A DNA stretch of 64,000 bases from DASSFG01 sp035547915 (GTDB lineage Bacteria > Planctomycetota > Planctomycetia > Pirellulales > JAICIG01): contig DASZTS010000027.1 in the NCBI GenBank assembly GCA_035547915.1, positions 19,703-83,702 of the forward strand, written 5' to 3'. Below are positions 17,243 through 25,433 of this stretch, one piece after another. The notes below the pieces were generated by a model, which ran no database searches, was not told the DNA's origin, and worked only from the letters and a program-made list of their open reading frames with translations. Position 1 is the stretch's first letter. Every line of letters begins with the position of its first letter. The translations under genes and the position numbers were made by a program.

Positions 17243-18616
17243 ATGTACCGAACTCTATGTCTTGTGGCCATGTCGACCCTGCTTGCGCTGCCTTGCCGCG
17301 GCGAGGAAACGGTCGATGCGAAGGAAACGCTCATTCGCCTGACCGTGTCACCGGCGGCGGCGCCCCAACCTGCGTTGAAATACACCCTCTTGCCCGAGAT
17401 GCGGGACATGGAACCGGGCAATCCCGTCCAGGGCTACATGCTCGGCTTCATGGAGCAGGAGAAGTTCTTTTTCGACAAGCAAACGGTCGAGCGGCGCGAC
17501 CAACTCTTGAAGATGCCGCTGGCGGAGCTACCGAAAGACGAAGTGAAGGACTACGGTGGCTCGGCGCTCAAGCAGGCCGATTGGGCGGCCCGGCTCGACC
17601 ACGCCGACTGGCAGATCCTGCTCAAGCTGAAGGCCCAGGGAATCAGTCTGCTCATACCCGACGTGCAACAATTGCGGGTGCTGGCTCGCGCGCTGAAGGT
17701 GCGGTTTCGCGGCGACGTCGCCGATCATCGCTTCGACGACGCGGTGCGCACCGCCCAGACGATGTTCGCCCTGTCGCGGCATTTGGGCGAGCATTTGACG
17801 TTCATCGGTAACCTGGTAGGTGGTATCGTCGCTCACCTGGCTATCGATCCGCTAGAGGAGATGATCGGTCAGCCCGGGTGTCCCAATCTGTATTGGGCGC
17901 TGACCTATCTGCCGAGCCCGCTCGTGCGAACGGATATCGGTGCGCAAGGCGAACGGATCTGGATCGGGCCGATGTTTCGCGACCTGGACGACAAGGCACC
18001 CCTGAGCGAAGCGCAGCTCAAGCGTGTCGTGGCCTTTTTCGAAAAGGTGGTGGAAGGAACGAAAATCCTCGGTGGAAAAACGTTGCGTGAATGGCTCGAC
18101 GTCCAGGTCAAAGACAATGCGGTCGTCGCGGCGGCCCGCCGCCGTCTGGCGGACGCGGGAATCTCGCCGGAGAGACTGTCGAGCTTTCCCGCGGAACAGG
18201 TGTTGTTGCTCGACGAGAAGCGCGCCTGCATCGAGCGACTGGACGACGTCATCAAGGTCGTCCAGTTGCCTGCATCGCAAGTCGACGCGTTTTCCGAACA
18301 GATTCTGGCGAAGGGGCCGATTCTTTTCGATATGGCCCCGTCGTTTGAAAAGGTCAAGCGAGCGCAAATCCGGCTCGACCAGCGGATCGCCCTGTTGCGT
18401 CACGTCGAAGCCTTGCGGCTCTATGCGGCCGAGCATGGCAAGCTGCCGGCCAAGCTGTCCGACATCTCGGTCCCCTTGCCTGAAGATCCGTTCAGCGGTC
18501 AACCGTTCCGTTATGAGCTGAACGGCAAGACCGCCCACCTGCGCGGCACGGCTCCGAAAGCCGAGGCGAACAATCCTACCTTCAACCTGCACTACGAGCT
18601 GACGCTGCGGAACTGA
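17243..18616 (+). CDS. Exported planctomycete hypothetical protein
   Basis: The protein has 457 residues from ATG 17243, which is preceded by AGGAG at ideal spacing and opens with a signal peptide (MYRTLCLVAMSTLLALPCRG). The rest is helical and acidic/basic mixed, with recognisable blocks LLPEMRDMEPGNPVQGYMLG, RDVADHRFDDAVRTAQ-like RGDVADHRFDDAVRTAQTMF, and a C-terminal LRLYAAEHGKLPAKLSDI...PEDPFSGQPFRYEL segment. That C-terminal block resembles the end of planctomycete exported and pseudopilin-like proteins. No catalytic motif is seen. It follows the sigma-factor pair by 81 bases on the same strand and could belong to its regulon, but nothing proves this. Confidence 0.75.
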   Translation: MYRTLCLVAMSTLLALPCRGEETVDAKETLIRLTVSPAAAPQPALKYTLLPEMRDMEPGNPVQGYMLGFMEQEKFFFDKQTVERRDQLLKMPLAELPKDEVKDYGGSALKQADWAARLDHADWQILLKLKAQGISLLIPDVQQLRVLARALKVRFRGDVADHRFDDAVRTAQTMFALSRHLGEHLTFIGNLVGGIVAHLAIDPLEEMIGQPGCPNLYWALTYLPSPLVRTDIGAQGERIWIGPMFRDLDDKAPLSEAQLKRVVAFFEKVVEGTKILGGKTLREWLDVQVKDNAVVAAARRRLADAGISPERLSSFPAEQVLLLDEKRACIERLDDVIKVVQLPASQVDAFSEQILAKGPILFDMAPSFEKVKRAQIRLDQRIALLRHVEALRLYAAEHGKLPAKLSDISVPLPEDPFSGQPFRYELNGKTAHLRGTAPKAEANNPTFNLHYELTLRN

Positions 18617-18637
18617 ATCTCCGCGACGTAGCGGAAC

Positions 18638-18685
18638 TGCATTACGGCGGCGCTGCATTACGGCGGCGCTGCATTACGGCGGCGC
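18638..18685 (+). repeat. 16-bp tandem repeat, three perfect units
   Basis: Three identical copies of TGCATTACGGCGGCGC lie at 18638-18653, 18654-18669 and 18670-18685, followed by a partial TGCGG. They are in the intergenic region 22 bases after the stop of the exported protein gene. Possible variable-number locus. Confidence 0.85.
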
Positions 18686-18749
18686 TGCGGAGCTGGTCCG
18701 CCGAGAGATATCCGCTCGCGTCGAGCTTCATCGAGCGGACAAAACCGCT

Positions 18750-18791
18750 GCGGTTGGCCGCCCGCACCTTGAACGTCGGGCGGCCAACCGC
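18750..18791 (+). promoter_or_regulatory. Perfect 15-bp inverted repeat just upstream of the dehydrogenase start
   Basis: The left arm GCGGTTGGCCGCCCG (18750-18764) and right arm CGGGCGGCCAACCGC (18777-18791) are exact complements around a 12-base loop, ending 12 bases before ATG 18804. There is no T-run behind it, so a classical terminator for the upstream gene is not clear. An operator or a translation-controlling leader hairpin fits as well. Confidence 0.6.
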
Positions 18792-18803
18792 TAGTTTACC
18801 GCC

Positions 18804-19802
18804 ATGTCAAACCGCAAATTCAAGGTCGTCATCACCGACTTTCTGACCCACTCGCCCGAGACGGAAGAGCGTATCCTGGGCGACATCGCCCGCGTCGACG
18901 TGCTCTGTGCCGATTACGAAGAGCAACTCGCCGGCCACATCGAAGACGCCGACGCGTTGATGATCTACCACACGCTCAAGCTCAGCTCCCGGTCGATCGA
19001 ACGGCTCTCGCACTGCAAGCTGATCGTGCGGTGCGGGGTCGGCTACGACAACGTCGACTGGCGGTTCGCCCACGAGCGGGGAATTCCCGTGGCCAACGTC
19101 CCCGATTACGGCACCGAAGAGGTGGCCGATTCGGCGATCGGGCTGCTGCTGAGCATGACGCGCGGTATCTCGCTCCTGAACTCCCGACTGCGCCAGGGCG
19201 GCATCGATTGGAGTTATCGGCACGCATCTCCCCTCCGTCGCCTGCGGGGCCGCGTCTTGGGCATTGTGGGTCTGGGGCGGATCGGCTCGGCCGCCGCCCT
19301 GCGTGGCAAGGCACTGGGCATGGACGTCGTCTATTACGACCCCTACGCACCCGACGGCCGCGACAAATCGCTCGGCGTCCGCCGCGTCGAATCGCTCGAC
19401 GAGCTCCTCTCGCAAGCCTACGCCGTCAGCCTGCACTGCCCGTTGACTGACGATACCCGCCATCTGATCCGTGCCGAGACGCTGGCCAAGATGCCCGACG
19501 GTTCCTATCTGGTCAATACGTCGCGCGGGGCCGTGGTCGACACGTCGGCCATCGCGGGGGCGATTGCTTCGGGAAAGCTCGCCGGTGCCGCGCTCGACGT
19601 GCTCCCCTACGAGCCGCCGGCCGAAGACGATCCCTTGTTGTTGGCCTGGCGCAACCCCCAGCATCCGGCCTACCATCGCCTGTTGCTCAACCCTCACACG
19701 GCCTTCTACAGCGAAGAGGGGCTGCTCGACATGCGCATTAAGGGGTCCGAGGCGTGTCGCCGCGCGTTGACCGGTCTGCCGCTGCGGAACGTCGTGAATT
19801 AA
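18804..19802 (+). CDS. D-isomer-specific 2-hydroxyacid dehydrogenase (CtBP-like)
   Basis: This 332-residue NAD-dependent oxidoreductase has the catalytic trio Arg241 (VNTSRGAVVD), Glu270 (LDVLPYEPP) and His298 (LLNPHTAFYS). Its Rossmann loop is VLGIVGLGRIGSAAALRGKA (~151-170). The FYSEEG sequence after the histidine and the C-terminal RNVVN are typical of the C-terminal-binding-protein-like subgroup, whose bacterial substrates are often unknown 2-oxoacids. Because GxGxxG is followed by an acidic YYDPYA strand end, NAD is the likely cofactor. The upstream region carries a perfect inverted repeat (18750-18791), suggesting specific regulation. Confidence 0.9.
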   Translation: MSNRKFKVVITDFLTHSPETEERILGDIARVDVLCADYEEQLAGHIEDADALMIYHTLKLSSRSIERLSHCKLIVRCGVGYDNVDWRFAHERGIPVANVPDYGTEEVADSAIGLLLSMTRGISLLNSRLRQGGIDWSYRHASPLRRLRGRVLGIVGLGRIGSAAALRGKALGMDVVYYDPYAPDGRDKSLGVRRVESLDELLSQAYAVSLHCPLTDDTRHLIRAETLAKMPDGSYLVNTSRGAVVDTSAIAGAIASGKLAGAALDVLPYEPPAEDDPLLLAWRNPQHPAYHRLLLNPHTAFYSEEGLLDMRIKGSEACRRALTGLPLRNVVN

Positions 19803-19845
19803 CGCCGCGCGCGTGAGTTAGCCCGTGCGAAGTCTCTGGCGGAGC

Positions 19846-19872
19846 GCCGCGCAAAATGAACGCTTGCGCGGC
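19846..19872. terminator. Hairpin between convergent genes, possible bidirectional terminator
   Basis: Arms GCCGCGCAA (19846-19854) and TTGCGCGGC (19864-19872) form a 9-bp perfect stem with a 9-base loop, in the 146-base gap between the plus-strand dehydrogenase and the minus-strand rpsG. No T-run follows on either strand, so termination is suggested mainly by position. Confidence 0.4.
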
Positions 19873-19948
19873 AATTGCTATTGATACCGTAAGCCCTCGC
19901 GGCGTGTAGCTCACTGCCAATCGTGCCCGCCACCGATACCGCTCAAGC

Positions 19949-20419
19949 CTACCAGGCGAAGTGCGCGAACGCCTTGTTGGCGTCGGCCATGCGGTGTACG
20001 TTCTCGCGCTTGGTGACGGCGGCGCCTTCACGTTTGTAGGCGGCTATCAGCTCCTCGGCCAGCTTTTCGTGCGTGGGGCGGCCCTTCTTCTCGCGCACGG
20101 CCAGCAAGATCCAGCGGATGGCCAGCGACTGCTGGCGGATGCGGTTGACCTGCATCGGCACCTGATACGCGGCACCGCCGACCCGCTTGGAACGGACTTC
20201 CACTTCGGGTTTGACGTTCTCGACGGCTTCGGTGAAGACCTCGATCGGCTCGGCGTCCTTCACCTTCTCTTTGATGATGTCGAGTGCCGAGTAGAACACC
20301 CGCTGCGCGGTGGCCTTCTTGCCGTCGTGCATCAGGCAGTTGATGAACTTGCTGGCGAGCAGCGACCCGAACATCGGATCCGGGGCCAGTTTCTCTCGGC
20401 TGGCGGTGATGCGACCCAT
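19949..20419 (-). CDS. rpsG: 30S ribosomal protein S7
   Basis: This 156-residue protein is full length for bacterial S7. It nucleates assembly of the 16S rRNA 3' domain and lies near the decoding and E sites. Diagnostic stretches are KFINCLMHDGKKATAQRVFYSAL, the beta-ribbon region VEVRSKRVGGAAYQVPMQV, RWILLAVREKKG and the C-terminal VHRMADANKAFAHFAW. The N-terminal MGRITASREKLAPDP is slightly variant. It follows rpsL by 57 bases in one transcript. No fusA or tuf follows; the next gene is on the other strand. Confidence 0.97.
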   Translation of the reverse strand: MGRITASREKLAPDPMFGSLLASKFINCLMHDGKKATAQRVFYSALDIIKEKVKDAEPIEVFTEAVENVKPEVEVRSKRVGGAAYQVPMQVNRIRQQSLAIRWILLAVREKKGRPTHEKLAEELIAAYKREGAAVTKRENVHRMADANKAFAHFAW

Positions 20420-20476
20420 GGTATCTCCGGTATATGTCTCCTGCCGGCTCGATGTGCCGGCAGTTTCTTGATTCCT

Positions 20477-20845
20477 TTAACCCCGCTTGGCGCCGTACAG
20501 GCTGCGCGACTGCTTACGGCCTTCGACGCCGAGCGTGTCGAGCGCACCACGCACGATGTGATAGCGCACACCCGGCAGGTCGCGGACACGGCCACCGCGC
20601 ACGAGCACGATCGAGTGCTCTTGCAGGCTATGCCCTTCGCCGGGGATATACACGGTCACTTCCTTACCGTTCGACAATCGCACGCGGGCGATCTTGCGCA
20701 AGGCCGAGTTCGGCTTCTTGGGGGTCATCGTCTTGACTTGCAGACAGACGCCCCGCTTCTGCGGGCACTTGTCGAGCACCGGCGACTTGCTGAACTTGCG
20801 CGGCGGCCGGCGGTTCTTTTTTACGAGCTGGTTGATCGTGGGCAT
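20477..20845 (-). CDS. rpsL: 30S ribosomal protein S12
   Basis: This 122-residue protein is full length. S12 shapes the decoding centre and is the streptomycin-resistance locus in other bacteria. Conserved blocks are MPTINQLVKKNRR, CPQKRGVCLQVKTMTPKKPN containing the Lys43-type position of the PKKPN loop in wild-type (sensitive) form, RVRLSNGKEVTVYIPGEGH and DLPGVRYHIVRGALDT. Lys is present at both positions classically mutated in resistant strains (TPKKPN; the second region RGGRVRDLPG has Arg-Val-Arg). The promoter at 21058-21085 would give a 5' leader of about 205 bases. Confidence 0.97.
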   Translation of the reverse strand: MPTINQLVKKNRRPPRKFSKSPVLDKCPQKRGVCLQVKTMTPKKPNSALRKIARVRLSNGKEVTVYIPGEGHSLQEHSIVLVRGGRVRDLPGVRYHIVRGALDTLGVEGRKQSRSLYGAKRG

Positions 20846-21057
20846 AATCTTCTCGGTGGGGCGGGCGGACCGCGCCGTTTTCTCTGGGCGGGTACTCCCG
20901 CGATTTCCTTACGTGGCCCCGCGCCTCGAACTTCTTATCCAAATACCGGCCAGCTATCGAAATGCCGGGGGCGTGGCGGGAAAATGCCGCTCATCCGCCG
21001 GTTTTCGGTATCGGCCCGAACGCGCGGCACGGAGCGCCAAACACGTTGGAATCACAT

Positions 21058-21085
21058 ACTTTAGCGGACGCGCGGAGTCTGTCAA
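21058..21085 (-). promoter_or_regulatory. Sigma70-type promoter for rpsL-rpsG
   Basis: On the minus strand TTGACA (21080-21085) is followed after 16 bases by TAAAGT (21058-21063). The -35 overlaps the last codons of the upstream membrane-protein gene. The predicted transcript start is near 21050, about 205 bases before the rpsL start. Confidence 0.5.
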
Positions 21086-22719
21086 GGCTCTTTGGGCGCC
21101 GTCTCGCCGTCTGTCGCGTCGGGAGGATCTGTCTGGGGCTGCAACATCTCTACCGCGGACCGCGGCGCCTTGAATTCCCGCTGGCTCATGTCGATGTTCG
21201 ACAAGCCGCTCTCATTGAAGGCCCGCGACGGTTCGAGATCGGTGAGCAAGAGCAGGTTGCGGTCGAGCAGCACGCAATACGAGCATTGCAGCGCGAGGAA
21301 CGCCGCCAGGGTAGGACGGAACCAGCGGCCCAGGTGGGGCAGCCATTCGACGGCCAACATGGTTCCGATCGGCATCATGAAGATCCACAGCCGGCACGAT
21401 TCGCCGCGGTTCGCACCGGCCAGGTCGAGCAGGGCGAGCATCGCGCCCCAGGCGCAGAGCAACGGATCGAATTGCCGCAGCACGGCCAGGCGGCCCGCCA
21501 AGAAGATGACCACCGGCAGGCCGATCGCCCAACCGAATTCGAGCAGGTTGACCACGGTCCAACGGCCATAGCTCTGCCGATAGAGCTGGTTGAACTCGAG
21601 GTTCTTGGCCAGGTTCACGCTCCAGGTGGCCCACGAATTGTGGCCGGCGAGGTAGATCAGCCCCACCACGGCCAACCACCCCAAGGGGGCCGCGGCCATG
21701 CACGCCAGCGTCGGTCGCTTGCCGGTGAACGATCGGCAGGCGATGTACAGGATGGCCAGGCCGCCGATCGAAAAGAAGCACATCGAAAAGAACGTGCCGA
21801 TGCCGAGCAGGGCGCCGGCCAGGGCCGCCGCCGCCCACGAACGCCGGTCCCACGCGGCATGGCTCAGGGCCAGCACCGTGAGCGCGATCGTCGGGTAGAT
21901 GGTGTCGCAGCGCGGAGCGAACAACGGATCGACCGGCACGAGCAACGCGGCGCTCGCCGCGGCCAGCGACGCCCTGCGACCCCATCGCACCGCGGCCAGC
22001 CAGGCCACCGGAACGGCCCCCAGGAAACAGATCGCGCGGCTGAGGATCGCCACCGCCGCGATCGTCGCCTGTTCGTTGAGCGGCACGCCGCGCGTGCCGT
22101 TCATGCGGCGCAACCGCCAGCGCATCTCCTCCGGCGTGCAGACACCGACCATGTCGACCAGCCCCGCATGATCGGCGAAGAAATGCATCGTCGCGCCGTA
22201 CACCACGACCCAGCCCGGCGGATTCACCGAGAGATGGTGCGGATGGTGATCGCGGATCAGGTCGGCATGATTCGCCAGGAACGTCGGCAGGTCGTCGGCA
22301 TACAGCCGGGCCGGCGCGTAGAAACCGTTGGCGGCGTACGATTGCAGCATGGCCCACTTCTGTAGGCCGTCGGGGCAGGCCACCTCGCACGCGTATTGAA
22401 AGATCGCCCCCAAGGCAATGCACAAGCCGATCGTCGCCACGAACCGTCCGCGCGACCAACTGTCGACCCAACCCGCCGACCAGGCCGCCCAGCCGATGAG
22501 CAGCAAGGCCACCGCGCCGGCGAGCAAGAACACGGGCCATTCCGCCATCGGTAGAGACCAGGCGTCGGGCGTGAACCACTGCCACTCGCCCGGAATGCCG
22601 AGCGGGAACAGATCGTGATAGAAGGCGAAGAAGAACAAACCCATCGCCGCCAGGCTCAGCGACACCAGTAGCGCGGGGACGAGAATCGTCCGATCCGACG
22701 TGCGCGGGTTCTCTTGCAT
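21082..22719 (-). CDS. Polytopic membrane protein, GT-C glycosyltransferase-like
   Basis: This 545-residue protein has about eleven membrane segments spread along its length. A large first extracytoplasmic loop contains DDLPTFLANHADLIRDHHPH and SVNPPGWVVVYGATMHFF, placed as in PMT/ArnT-like (GT39/GT-C) enzymes that transfer sugars from polyprenyl phosphate. A clear DE or DD metal motif of known families is not certain, so the class is inferred from topology. The C-terminus is a cytoplasmic-like tail rich in Pro/Asp (QPQTDPPDATDGETAPKEP). ATG 22719 was chosen over longer in-frame starts because the preceding 75 codons look non-coding. It is immediately upstream of the rpsL promoter. Confidence 0.7.
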   Translation of the reverse strand: MQENPRTSDRTILVPALLVSLSLAAMGLFFFAFYHDLFPLGIPGEWQWFTPDAWSLPMAEWPVFLLAGAVALLLIGWAAWSAGWVDSWSRGRFVATIGLCIALGAIFQYACEVACPDGLQKWAMLQSYAANGFYAPARLYADDLPTFLANHADLIRDHHPHHLSVNPPGWVVVYGATMHFFADHAGLVDMVGVCTPEEMRWRLRRMNGTRGVPLNEQATIAAVAILSRAICFLGAVPVAWLAAVRWGRRASLAAASAALLVPVDPLFAPRCDTIYPTIALTVLALSHAAWDRRSWAAAALAGALLGIGTFFSMCFFSIGGLAILYIACRSFTGKRPTLACMAAAPLGWLAVVGLIYLAGHNSWATWSVNLAKNLEFNQLYRQSYGRWTVVNLLEFGWAIGLPVVIFLAGRLAVLRQFDPLLCAWGAMLALLDLAGANRGESCRLWIFMMPIGTMLAVEWLPHLGRWFRPTLAAFLALQCSYCVLLDRNLLLLTDLEPSRAFNESGLSNIDMSQREFKAPRSAVEMLQPQTDPPDATDGETAPKEP

Positions 22720-23183
22720 ATTCCCGCATATCATAACACGGATAGGAGCGCAACGGAGCTTTTCTGCCGGGTGGCACGGCTGCGGGAAACCAGCTTCACC
22801 TTGTGGGCCGTTCGTTTGTAGGTGCGGAACACGTGCCACCCTCCGCGCGCCCACGGATAACCGACAGAAATCTTCACGCCAATGGGCCGCTCCGGCAGAG
22901 TCCGCCGATTGACTACCGCGGTGCCGGCGGCCTACACTGCGCAACGGTGACGATCGAATTCTTGCCCAACCAAGTCTCCCGCAAGGCCATGAACCGTACC
23001 CTGCTTTCGCTTCGCTCGGGTGCGGTGACGGTCTCTCACCTTCCCGGCTTTACGTGACGGCGCGCGGCATTTCTAGCTGCGTGACAGTTAGTCCTACTCT
23101 CCCCGTCCGTCACTCTGCCGTTCCTGTTCGCTATCACGCACGATGCTGCGCTCGTGCGCCCCCCTTATCTAAAGGAGATTCAC
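22720..23183. other. Intergenic region between divergent genes
   Basis: These 464 bases separate the minus-strand membrane protein from the plus-strand DUF1559 gene. They contain the promoter candidate at 22909-22938 and a pyrimidine-rich stretch before the ribosome-binding site AAAGGAGATT. A 22-codon frame (22989-23057) lies in the predicted leader but has no ribosome-binding site. No RNA gene or repeat was recognised. Confidence 0.5.
22909..22938 (+). promoter_or_regulatory. Candidate sigma70-type promoter for the DUF1559 gene
   Basis: TTGACT (22909-22914) and TACACT (22933-22938) are separated by 18 bases. Transcription would start near 22945, leaving a leader of about 240 bases before ATG 23184. 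Confidence 0.4.
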
Positions 23184-24107
23184 ATGTCATCCGCTTCCCC
23201 GCGCAAGGGCTTTACCCTGGTAGAGCTATTGGTCGTGATCGCCATCATCGGCATCCTGGTGGCTCTGCTGCTACCGGCCGTGCAATACGCGCGCGAGTCG
23301 GCTCGCCGTTCGGACTGTTCGAACCATTTGAAGCAGATGGGTCTCGCCGTCCATGAATTCGCCGACCTGAAGCAGACGCTCCCTAGCAGCCGCTTGGGAC
23401 CGCAGCATGCCACGTGGTTTGTGCAAATCATGCCACACGTCGAGCAGAGTACTTTGTTCGGAATCTGGAATCTATCGAACACGTATTACCTGCAAACCAC
23501 GGCGGCGCAGACAACCTCGGTGCCGATCTTCTACTGCCCCAGCCGCCGCTCGACGATGCTCAGCAGTCAATACGAGATCTCGAGCACCGGCCTGCCCGAC
23601 ACGAACCAGCATCCGGGCGCGATGGGCGACTATGCCTGCAACGGCGGCCAATTCGTCAGCTCGATCGTCGACGACCCGCTCTGCCGCGGCGCGATGTGCC
23701 AGGCCGTCTCCACGACCGGCACCAATAATCAACTGCTGAGTACCACGCCGCAAACCCGATTGCGCGATTTCCTGGACGGTACCAGCCACACCTTCTTGAT
23801 CGGCGAGAAGCACGTGCCGTTCACCAAGTTCGGGCAGAGTGGCCCGTCGTGGGGCGACGGAGCGATCTACAACGGCGACTTCCCGCGCAACTTTTCACGC
23901 ATTGCCGGCAACCCGCAATTCAATCTGGGACAGGGGCCGAACGATCTTGTCGGGCCGTGGCACTGCAAGTTCGGCAGCTACCATCCGACCGTCTGCCAAT
24001 TCGTCTATACCGACGGCCACGTGGGTGCTCTGAGCACCGACATCGACCTCGACACCCTCAATCGCCTGGCAGTGAAAGACGACGGCCTCAAGGTCGAAGC
24101 CCAATAA
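23184..24107 (+). CDS. DUF1559 (SBP_bac_10) protein with prepilin-type leader
   Basis: This 307-residue protein has the standard planctomycete pseudopilin layout. The prepilin peptidase site is KGFTLVELLVVIAIIGILVA (cleavage after Gly9, methylatable Phe), followed by LLLPAVQYARESARRSDCSNHLKQMGLAVHEF, the DUF1559 hallmark. The DUF1559 body ends with the H-x-x-x-x-G-x(n)-F-x-D-G-H pattern (CKFGSYHPTVCQFVYTDGHV). ATG 23184 has a perfect AAAGGAG five bases upstream. Genomes of this group carry dozens of such genes; they are thought to be surface or fimbrial proteins, but no function is proven. It stands alone. Confidence 0.93.
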   Translation: MSSASPRKGFTLVELLVVIAIIGILVALLLPAVQYARESARRSDCSNHLKQMGLAVHEFADLKQTLPSSRLGPQHATWFVQIMPHVEQSTLFGIWNLSNTYYLQTTAAQTTSVPIFYCPSRRSTMLSSQYEISSTGLPDTNQHPGAMGDYACNGGQFVSSIVDDPLCRGAMCQAVSTTGTNNQLLSTTPQTRLRDFLDGTSHTFLIGEKHVPFTKFGQSGPSWGDGAIYNGDFPRNFSRIAGNPQFNLGQGPNDLVGPWHCKFGSYHPTVCQFVYTDGHVGALSTDIDLDTLNRLAVKDDGLKVEAQ

Positions 24108-24111
24108 TCGC

Positions 24112-24201
24112 CGGTTGATCTTAGTCTTAGAAGGATCGGCGTTCACGGCCGATCGTTTGGCCGCGTCGCTCCGGCTTCCGATTCTTGCCAGCCGCTCTCG
24201 G
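24112..24201 (-). repeat. Dispersed palindromic intergenic repeat, copy G
   Basis: On the minus strand it begins CCGAGAGCGGCTGGCAAGAA, continues GAAGCCGGAGCG and contains GATCGGCCGTGAACGCCGATC. The right terminal block is diverged. It starts four bases after the stop codon of the DUF1559 gene, in the opposite orientation. Confidence 0.7.
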
Positions 24202-24313
24202 AAAAGTCGGCGGCACGATGGTGCAATCGCCAAGACACCCGTTCCCGGTGCGGTGGGGGGATTGGTATGTTGAAGGGACCTACTTTCGTCCCCGACCAGC
24301 AGAAAACGGCTGC

Positions 24314-25411
24314 ATGCGATACGAGCGAGTTTGCTTAGAATCCTTCGGTTATACCCTGCCGGACGAGATTGTCACGTCGGCCGAGATCGAGGAGCGGTTG
24401 GCGCCCCTCTATCGTCGCCTGCGCCTGCCCGAGGGGCGGCTCGAACTGATGACGGGCATCCGCGAGCGGCGGTTTTGGGCCCCCGGCACCTTGCCGGGCG
24501 ACGTGAGCATCCGATCGGCCGAGAAGGCGATCGCCGCCGCCGGCATCGACCGACGCGAGATCGGCTGCCTGATCCACGCCTCCGTCTGCCGCGATCACTT
24601 GGAGCCGGCCACGGCCTGCCGCGTACACCACGGACTGGGCCTGGGCGCCGATTGCACGGTCTACGATCTCTCGAACGCCTGCCTGGGCCTGCTCAACGGC
24701 ATGTTGCAGGTGGCCGCCCTGATCGAGTTGGGGCAGATCCGTGCCGGGCTGGTGGTGGGCACCGAGAGCAGCCGGCCGCTGGTCGAAAACACCATCCGAC
24801 GCCTCAACGACGACACGACGCTGACCCGCGATCAGATGAAGCTGGCGGTCGCTTCGCTCACGATCGGTTCGGCCAGTGCCGCCGTGCTGCTCACCGACCG
24901 CGACCTCAGCCGCACGCAGAACCGGCTCGTGGCGTCGATCGTGCGTGCCAATACGCAATTCCATGCGCTCTGCCACAGCGGCACCGACGAAGCCGTGGCC
25001 GGCAACATGCAGCCCTGGATGACGACCGATTCCGAGCGGTTGTTGCAGGCTGGTGTGGCCACCGCCAAGGAAGCCTTCGCCCACTTCACCGGCGAGCTGC
25101 GGTGCGAGGTCGACGACATCGACAAGGTGTTTTGCCACCAGGTCGGCAGCGCGCACCGCAAGCTGCTCTACGAAACGCTCGGGCTGCGGCCGCAAGCCGA
25201 CTTCTCGACGGTGGAGTTCTTGGGCAACACCGGCTCGGTGGCGGTGCCCATCACCGCGGCCATGGGCATCGAACAGGGACACCTTTCGCCCAGCGACCAG
25301 GCAGCTATGCTCGGGATCGGGTCGGGCCTGAACGTCGTGATGCTGGGCATCGATTGGCGCACCAGTCCCGTGGCCGTGGAACCGGAAGCTGTGGCCGTCG
25401 AGCTGACCTGA
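24314..25411 (+). CDS. 3-oxoacyl-ACP synthase III / OleA-like thiolase
   Basis: This 365-residue thiolase-fold protein has the Cys-His-Asn catalytic set of the FabH/OleA class: Cys123 (DLSNACLGLLNGM), His275 (VFCHQVGSAHRKLL) and Asn305 (EFLGNTGSVAVP). The C-terminal GIGSGLNVVMLGIDW is the usual active-site-adjacent glycine loop. Sequence around TGIRERRFWAPGTLPGDVSI and its length (longer than FabH, ~320) favour the OleA-like subgroup, which condenses two acyl-CoA chains head to head. No oleB, oleC or oleD gene is adjacent, so the role is open. ATG 24314 lacks a clear ribosome-binding site. Confidence 0.8.
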   Translation: MRYERVCLESFGYTLPDEIVTSAEIEERLAPLYRRLRLPEGRLELMTGIRERRFWAPGTLPGDVSIRSAEKAIAAAGIDRREIGCLIHASVCRDHLEPATACRVHHGLGLGADCTVYDLSNACLGLLNGMLQVAALIELGQIRAGLVVGTESSRPLVENTIRRLNDDTTLTRDQMKLAVASLTIGSASAAVLLTDRDLSRTQNRLVASIVRANTQFHALCHSGTDEAVAGNMQPWMTTDSERLLQAGVATAKEAFAHFTGELRCEVDDIDKVFCHQVGSAHRKLLYETLGLRPQADFSTVEFLGNTGSVAVPITAAMGIEQGHLSPSDQAAMLGIGSGLNVVMLGIDWRTSPVAVEPEAVAVELT

Positions 25412-25433
25412 GCGGATCTGGGCGACAGCCGTT

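Noticed and set aside
19949..20845. Broken str operon because fusA does not follow rpsG
   Set aside because: Split rpsL-rpsG without fusA is common in several phyla; nothing suggests a rearrangement here.
22989..23057. Possible 22-codon leader peptide in the DUF1559 upstream region
   Set aside because: No ribosome-binding site and no recognisable attenuator arrangement.
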